Source of the DNA: Holophagales bacterium UBA2201
Lineage (GTDB): Bacteria; Acidobacteriota; Thermoanaerobaculia; UBA2201
Direction of reading: 5' to 3'
Assembly: GCA_002327305.1 (NCBI GenBank)
Contig: DCUZ01000109.1
Location: 13,561-21,938, forward strand
Length of the DNA stretch: 8,378 bases
This document shows, in pieces, positions 4,664-8,378 of the stretch. Position 1 is the stretch's first letter; the number at the start of each line of letters is the position of its first letter. The notes beneath the pieces are model-generated. The model worked only from the letters and a program-made list of their open reading frames with translations. It had not been told where the DNA came from and searched no databases. The position numbers were made by a program, and so were the translations under genes.

Positions 4664-5434
4664 CTAATTCTTCTTCTTCACCAACTGCTTGTATTCCGTG
4701 TTCCCGTACTCCTTCGATTTCCCCATGATGATGACGGCGGCGTTGCCGTGCTTGAAGGGGGGGATCTTGAGGGTCATGGTGAGCATGCCGTCGGGATTGG
4801 TGTAGCCGGTGAAGAGGTCCTGGGCCGGGCTGAAGGTGGTGATCAGTTTGGCCACCACTTCCACCCCGGGGATGGGCTTCTTGGAGACCGAGGTCTCGGC
4901 CTTGATCTGGAACGGGACGATGCTCCCGGAGAAGAACTCGATCCCCTGCGGGACCTTCAACTCCAACTGGTCCTTCTGCTTCTCCTGGATGAGGTAGGCC
5001 TGGATCATCTCGTCGAGCGAGGCCTTGGTGGGGGCCTCCTGGACGGTCGGCGCCGCGGTCGGTGCGGGCTCCGGCGGGGCGACGGCGGTCACCTTGGGAC
5101 CGGCGGGTTTGCGGGCGGCGGCCGTGGCGGGGGCGGCCTTGGGGCCGGCGTCCATCGTCACCGGGGCCTCCGGCGGCGGAACCCCCTCCTCGAACTTCCC
5201 CTTCCGGATGGCGGCGATGATGGTTTTGTGCTGGCCCTCCAGGAGGGCGCGGATCTCCTTTTCCGAAATGCCGGCGGCCAGCTTGGAGGCGTAGGAGGTG
5301 CGCTTGGAGAAGATGATCCCGCCGCCCCGGTAAACGAGCGACTCGATGTAGGGGTTGTCCGTCCCCTTGTCTTCGGTCTGGACGTGGTAGGTCTTATTGT
5401 TGTAATCTACGTCCGTATTGAACCCCGTGATCAT
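4664..5434 (-). CDS. Conserved uncharacterised protein, MITGFNTD family
   Basis: The 256-residue product has no signal peptide or membrane segment, so it is probably cytoplasmic. I recall proteins with this N-terminus (MITGFNTDV, YHVQTEDKG, NPYIESLVYRGG, then KRTSY) from Acidobacteriota and deltaproteobacterial genomes, always without known function; this is memory, not a search. Residues 1-80 form one compact domain. Residues about 84-136 are a Pro/Ala-rich linker. Residues about 137-160 are charged and probably helical. Residues about 168-253 are beta-rich, with GYTNPDGMLTMTL recalling carboxypeptidase-regulatory or transthyretin-like folds. The start ATG follows a GGGGG stretch on the minus strand, a modest Shine-Dalgarno match. 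The gene diverges from the Nudix gene with only 38 bases between starts and converges on ssb. Its stop is followed after 7 bases by GGAAGGCA octamers. It could be a bacterial scaffold or pilus-related factor, but nothing here shows that. Confidence 0.85.
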   Translation of the reverse strand: MITGFNTDVDYNNKTYHVQTEDKGTDNPYIESLVYRGGGIIFSKRTSYASKLAAGISEKEIRALLEGQHKTIIAAIRKGKFEEGVPPPEAPVTMDAGPKAAPATAAARKPAGPKVTAVAPPEPAPTAAPTVQEAPTKASLDEMIQAYLIQEKQKDQLELKVPQGIEFFSGSIVPFQIKAETSVSKKPIPGVEVVAKLITTFSPAQDLFTGYTNPDGMLTMTLKIPPFKHGNAAVIIMGKSKEYGNTEYKQLVKKKN

Positions 5435-5472
5435 GCACCCCCATTTTCCCCCATCGGGAAGGAGATTGTCAA
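5435..5472. promoter_or_regulatory. Very short divergent intergenic region
   Basis: Only 38 bases separate the start codons of the minus-strand gene at 5434 and the plus-strand gene at 5473. Both ribosome binding regions occupy it (AAGGAG at 5459-5464 for the plus gene), so at least one promoter must lie inside the opposite coding region. No clear -10/-35 pair was found. Confidence 0.5.
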
Positions 5473-6060
5473 ATGGAACAGATCCTCGTGGTCCCGCGCG
5501 GCGCCCTTCTGGAAGTGCTGAGCCCCAAGGGAGTGCTGGAGGCCCCCCTCGACCGGGCCCTCGCCCTCGTCGCCTCCCACGGCCGCTACGAGGGCCGCGG
5601 GAGCGTGGAGGAGGACCCCATGCTGAAACAACCCATCCCCTACCTGCTCCTCCAGGCCCGCGGCCTCACCTTCACCTACCGCCGCCAGAAGGGGGGCGGC
5701 GAGAAGCGGCTCCACGACCTCTATTCCATCGGGGTCGGGGGGCACATGCGGCGGATGGAGGAGGACCCGGCGGCCAACCTGGAGGCCAACCTGGAGCGGG
5801 AACTGCACGAGGAACTGCACATGGACACCCCCTACGTGAAGGAGTTCATCGGCTTCCTCAACGAGGACTTCACCCCCGTCTGCCAGGTCCACCTGGGCCT
5901 GGTGTACCGCGTGGTCCCCGAGGACCCGGCGAAGGTGAGCGTGGCGGAGGAACGCGAACTGAAGGGGGAATGGCTCCCCGCGGCGGAGGTGGACAAACGG
6001 GTCCCCGACATGGAGGTCTGGAGCCAGGTCCTGTGGGCCCACGTTCGGGGGGCGCAATGA
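5473..6060 (+). CDS. Nudix hydrolase-like predicted phosphoesterase (COG4112 type)
   Basis: The 195-residue cytoplasmic protein resembles the COG4112 group of predicted MutT-family phosphoesterases, whose members share the start EQxLVVPR, a KQPIPYLLL segment and YSIGVGGH before the catalytic helix. Here these occur at residues 2-9, 52-60 and 84-91. The catalytic helix reads RELHEELHM at 109-117, so the REUxEE core with its metal-binding glutamates is intact. The loop between GGH and this helix is longer than in the standard Nudix box, and the usual Glu eight residues before the Arg is Ala102-like rather than acidic. The natural substrate is unknown for the group. AAGGAG sits 8 bases before the ATG. 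The stop overlaps the next gene's start as ATGA, suggesting translational coupling with the secreted peptidase. Confidence 0.85.
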   Translation: MEQILVVPRGALLEVLSPKGVLEAPLDRALALVASHGRYEGRGSVEEDPMLKQPIPYLLLQARGLTFTYRRQKGGGEKRLHDLYSIGVGGHMRRMEEDPAANLEANLERELHEELHMDTPYVKEFIGFLNEDFTPVCQVHLGLVYRVVPEDPAKVSVAEERELKGEWLPAAEVDKRVPDMEVWSQVLWAHVRGAQ

Positions 6061-8156
6061 TGCGCCGCCTCTGCGCCGCGCTCTGGCTCCTGTCCTCCGC
6101 CGTCGCCGCGCAGGACCTCACCCTCGCAAGGATCTTCGGGACCCCGGGGCTGACGCAGGAGATGCCCCGCGACTACGCCTTCGATCCGGCCGGGGTCCTC
6201 CACTACCTCCAGCCCAAAGGCACCGAGACCCACCTGACGGCCGTGGACCCCGCGAGCGGCAAGGCCTCCACGCTGGCCACGAAGGAGACGCTCAAGGGGC
6301 TGTTGGGGGACAAGGTGGAGTCGCTTTCGGCCTTCCATATCCTCGCCCCGGGGCGGTTTCTCCTGACGCTCGATTCCGGCACCTTCCTTTTCCGCCCCCC
6401 GGACGCCCTGGAGCGCCTTTTGGACGAAAGCGCCGGGGAGGTCACCGCCTCCCCCGACGGCAGGCATCTCGCCTATGTGCGCGATTGGAACCTGCGCCTG
6501 CTCGACCTGGACTCCCGCGCCGACACACCCGTCACCACCGCCGGGAGGGAACACCATTTCTTCGGGAGCGTGGACTGGGTCTACGGGGAGGAGCTGGACC
6601 TGCGGTCGGCGATCCACTGGTCGCCCGACTCCAAGGCGGTGGCGTTCTACGAATTCGACGAGGACGCCGTCTCCTCCATCCCCATCCTCGACCTGGAGCC
6701 CCCCGTGCCGTCCGTCACCTGGCAGAAGTATCCCAAGGCCGGCGGGACCAACCCCACCGTGGCGGCGTGGGTGTACCGCCTGGGGGCCGAAAGCCCCCGG
6801 AAGGTCCTTCAACTCACGGCCGAGGAGTATCTCGGCCGCCTGGCGTTCGCGCCCGACGGCGGGGCGCTCTACGCGCAGGTCCTCAACCGGGAGCAGACGG
6901 GCCTGGCGCTCCTGCGCATCGACCCCGCCACGGGGGAGAAGTCCCTCGTCCTGGAAGAGCAAAGCCCGGCCTGGGTGGACCTTTTCGACGGCCCCCTCTT
7001 CCTCAAGACCCGCCCCGCCTTCCTGTGGCTTTCCGAGCGCAGCGGCTGGGCCCACCTCTACGAGGTTTCGACCGACGGCAGAACGGTCCGGCCCCTCACC
7101 TCCGGGGAATGGGAGGTGACCGAGGTGCTGGGGACCGATCCCAAGGAAACCGGCGTCTATTTCCTCTCGACGGAGGCCGACCGGTTCGGCAGGAACCTGG
7201 TCCGGTTGGACTTCAAGGACGGCCGCCGCACCCTCCTGACCGAGGGGCGCTACACCCACAGCGTCACCCTCTCCCCCGACGCCTCCGCCTATGTGGACGT
7301 CTCCTCGGCCCTCCTGGCCCCGCCGAAGGCCGAACTCGTCCGCATGGGCCGCAAGGCGGGATTCGTCCTGGCCGAGGCGGCGACGCCGGAGTTGAAACGG
7401 ATGCGCCTGCCGCAAATCGAATCGCTCGCCATCGACGGCTGTGACGCCCTGCTGATGAAGCCGGCCGATTTCGACCCCGCGAAACGCCACCCCGTCCTCG
7501 TCTATGTCTACGGCGGCCCGGGCCCCCAGATGACGCAGAACGCCTGGGGACGGGCCACCTTCCTGTTCCACGCCCTCCTGGCGCGGGAGGGATACCTCGT
7601 CCTCACCCTCGACAACCGCGGCTCGGCGGGTCGGGGACAAGTGTGGGAGGCGGAACTGCTCAAACGCTTCGGCCAAAAGGAACTGGAGGATCAGCTGAAG
7701 GGGGTGGCGTGGCTGAGGCGCCAGCCCTGGGTGGACGAGGGGCGCATCGGCCTCTGGGGCTGGTCCTACGGAGGGTTCATGACGCTGTACGCCCTGACCC
7801 ATTCCAAGGAGTTCAAGGCAGGGGTGGCGGTGGCGCCGGTGACCGACTGGCATTACTACGACTCCATCTACACCGAGCGCTACCTCAAGCTCCCCAAGGA
7901 CAACGGGCAGGGCTACAAGGATTCCTCCCCCGTCAACTTCGCCAAGGACCTCCACGGCGCCCTCTTCCTGGCCCACGGCACCGGCGACGACAATGTGCAC
8001 ATGCAGAACACCATCACCTTCCTCGACGCCCTGGTGAAGGAAAACAAACCCTATCAACTCCACCTCTACCCCGGCCGCGACCACAGCATCCGGGACGATG
8101 CGGCGCGGATCCATCTGTTCGGCGCCATTTACGATTTTCTTATAGAAAATCTGTAG
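6057..8156 (+). CDS. Secreted dipeptidyl-peptidase IV-like serine peptidase (family S9B)
   Basis: The 699-residue exoenzyme should release N-terminal dipeptides, mainly X-Pro or X-Ala, from peptides outside the cytoplasm. Residues 1-17 are a signal peptide (MMRRL, hydrophobic core, AVA then AQDL). Residues about 30-440 form the beta-propeller, with the N-terminus-binding motif DWVYGEELD; Glu178 and Glu179 match Glu205/206 of human DPP IV. The C-terminal alpha/beta-hydrolase domain contains Tyr485 in VYGGPG (oxyanion hole), the nucleophile Ser570 in GWSYGG, Asp644 in HGTGDDNVH and His676 in GRDHSI: a complete catalytic set. Length is typical of bacterial S9B enzymes. The frame is open back to 5418, but the true start is the ATG at 6057: it begins the signal peptide and overlaps the Nudix stop as ATGA. 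A second ATG follows at once (6060). A GGGGGGC stretch lies just upstream. Confidence 0.95.
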   Translation: MMRRLCAALWLLSSAVAAQDLTLARIFGTPGLTQEMPRDYAFDPAGVLHYLQPKGTETHLTAVDPASGKASTLATKETLKGLLGDKVESLSAFHILAPGRFLLTLDSGTFLFRPPDALERLLDESAGEVTASPDGRHLAYVRDWNLRLLDLDSRADTPVTTAGREHHFFGSVDWVYGEELDLRSAIHWSPDSKAVAFYEFDEDAVSSIPILDLEPPVPSVTWQKYPKAGGTNPTVAAWVYRLGAESPRKVLQLTAEEYLGRLAFAPDGGALYAQVLNREQTGLALLRIDPATGEKSLVLEEQSPAWVDLFDGPLFLKTRPAFLWLSERSGWAHLYEVSTDGRTVRPLTSGEWEVTEVLGTDPKETGVYFLSTEADRFGRNLVRLDFKDGRRTLLTEGRYTHSVTLSPDASAYVDVSSALLAPPKAELVRMGRKAGFVLAEAATPELKRMRLPQIESLAIDGCDALLMKPADFDPAKRHPVLVYVYGGPGPQMTQNAWGRATFLFHALLAREGYLVLTLDNRGSAGRGQVWEAELLKRFGQKELEDQLKGVAWLRRQPWVDEGRIGLWGWSYGGFMTLYALTHSKEFKAGVAVAPVTDWHYYDSIYTERYLKLPKDNGQGYKDSSPVNFAKDLHGALFLAHGTGDDNVHMQNTITFLDALVKENKPYQLHLYPGRDHSIRDDAARIHLFGAIYDFLIENL

Positions 8157-8272
8157 GAGGCGATGGACGCGGGGGCTCTGTTGCACGCTTGGCCGGCCTG
8201 GTCGATCGGGTCCTTGGGGTCCGGCTGGTCTCTGGGTCGGTGGCTCCGCCCCGCCGCCTTTCCGTTCTCCGG
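8157..8272. other. Convergent spacer after the peptidase gene
   Basis: This 116-base GC-rich stretch lies between the peptidase stop and the stop of the minus-strand gene. No stem followed by a T tract is seen. A plus-strand frame opens at an ATG at 8163 behind AGGAGG, but see the rejected items. Confidence 0.5.
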
Positions 8273-8289
8273 CTACCGGCTGCCGGCCG
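8269..8289 (-). repeat. Heptamer array overlapping a stop codon, unit CCGGCTN
   Basis: Three units read CCGGCTA, CCGGCTG and CCGGCCG on the plus strand. The TAG stop of the minus-strand gene (8273-8275) lies inside the first unit, and the last codons (Ala-Gly-Ser-Arg) are made of the array. The first 14 bases equal 3504-3517. Confidence 0.7.
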
Positions 8290-8378
8290 TTTTATGCAGA
8301 ATCACGCCGGTGAACCCGTCGGTCTCGGCCGAGGGGAAAAGGCGGAAGAAACCCGATTTCTCCTGGTGCGGAACCATC
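8273..8378 (-). CDS. C-terminal fragment, probable RsmB/Sun-type rRNA (cytosine-C5) methyltransferase
   Basis: Only the last 34 residues are in the window; the gene continues beyond 8378. The segment GFFRLFPSAETDGFTGVIL resembles the end of Sun/RsmB family methyltransferases, which typically finish with a hydrophobic strand, an (R/L)xxP turn, then DGFFxAxL(K/R) and a basic end. These enzymes methylate 16S rRNA cytosine with S-adenosylmethionine in the cytoplasm. The catalytic motifs are outside the window, so the call rests on this C-terminal pattern only. The Met at the window edge is probably internal. The final residues are encoded by a heptamer array, suggesting that the repeat has extended or replaced the original C-terminus. 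Confidence 0.5.
   Translation of the reverse strand, partial: MVPHQEKSGFFRLFPSAETDGFTGVILHKTAGSR

Noticed and set aside
5418..6056. N-terminal extension of the peptidase frame back to 5418
   Set aside because: It is an Arg/Pro/Gly-rich translation of the Nudix gene in another frame. A signal peptide and an ATGA overlap put the start at 6057.
5832..8186. Long minus-strand open frame (784 codons) opposite the peptidase
   Set aside because: It is a GC-rich shadow of the S9B peptidase and Nudix genes, whose catalytic motifs are clear on the plus strand.
8163..8378. Plus-strand frame from ATG 8163, open to the window end, behind AGGAGG
   Set aside because: The spacing to the ATG is only 2 bases, the peptide is Trp/Gly/Pro-rich without a recognisable motif, and the opposite strand gives a credible methyltransferase C-terminus. 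A real gene cannot be excluded without the sequence beyond 8378.

Overview
The window looks like chromosomal DNA from an environmental, GC-rich bacterium. The best guess is Acidobacteriota (Holophagae- or Thermoanaerobaculia-like). That rests on my memory of where the families occur: an uncharacterised protein starting MITGFNTD, a COG4112-type Nudix protein, secreted S9B peptidases, and secreted multidomain proteins ending in fibronectin type III. The species cannot be read from the sequence. GC is uneven: 60-base lines I counted gave 41/60 at 7741-7800 (peptidase), 39/60 at 421-480 (Fn3 module), but 27/60 at 661-720 and 24/60 at 1321-1380.

Layout. (1) 1-233: non-coding, with four short tandem arrays. 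(2) 234-3033: two paralogous secreted proteins on the minus strand, transcribed from 3033 towards 234. Their last 107 residues are almost identical although the rest has diverged strongly. (3) 3034-3792: a 759-base control and repeat region. It holds a good sigma-54 type promoter for the secreted-protein genes, a 35-base palindrome about 200 bases upstream of the predicted start of transcription, a short inverted repeat of ATTCCGG type, and an array of 27 in-register octamers. (4) 3793-4212: ssb, single-stranded DNA-binding protein. Its C-terminal tail is duplicated out of frame of use just downstream, as part of a 105-base tandem duplication. (5) 4213-4663: a convergent, repeat-filled spacer. 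(6) 4664-5434: a minus-strand, conserved but uncharacterised cytoplasmic protein. (7) 5473-8156: a plus-strand pair, a COG4112-like Nudix protein overlapping by 4 bases a secreted dipeptidyl-peptidase IV-like S9B peptidase. (8) 8273-8378: the C-terminal end of a minus-strand gene, probably an RsmB/Sun-type rRNA cytosine methyltransferase.

The most unusual signal is a set of 7- or 8-base tandem arrays that lie at, or within a few bases of, the stop codons of four of the six gene ends seen. For three of these the coding-strand unit is purine-rich and shares an AAGGC core (GGCAGAA, GGCTGAA, GGAAGGCA). The fourth uses a CCGGCTR-type unit. The period (7 or 8) is kept while the unit sequence changes from site to site. 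I know of no described element that fits exactly; heptameric STRR repeats of cyanobacteria are the nearest comparison. The genes themselves do not form an obvious single pathway.
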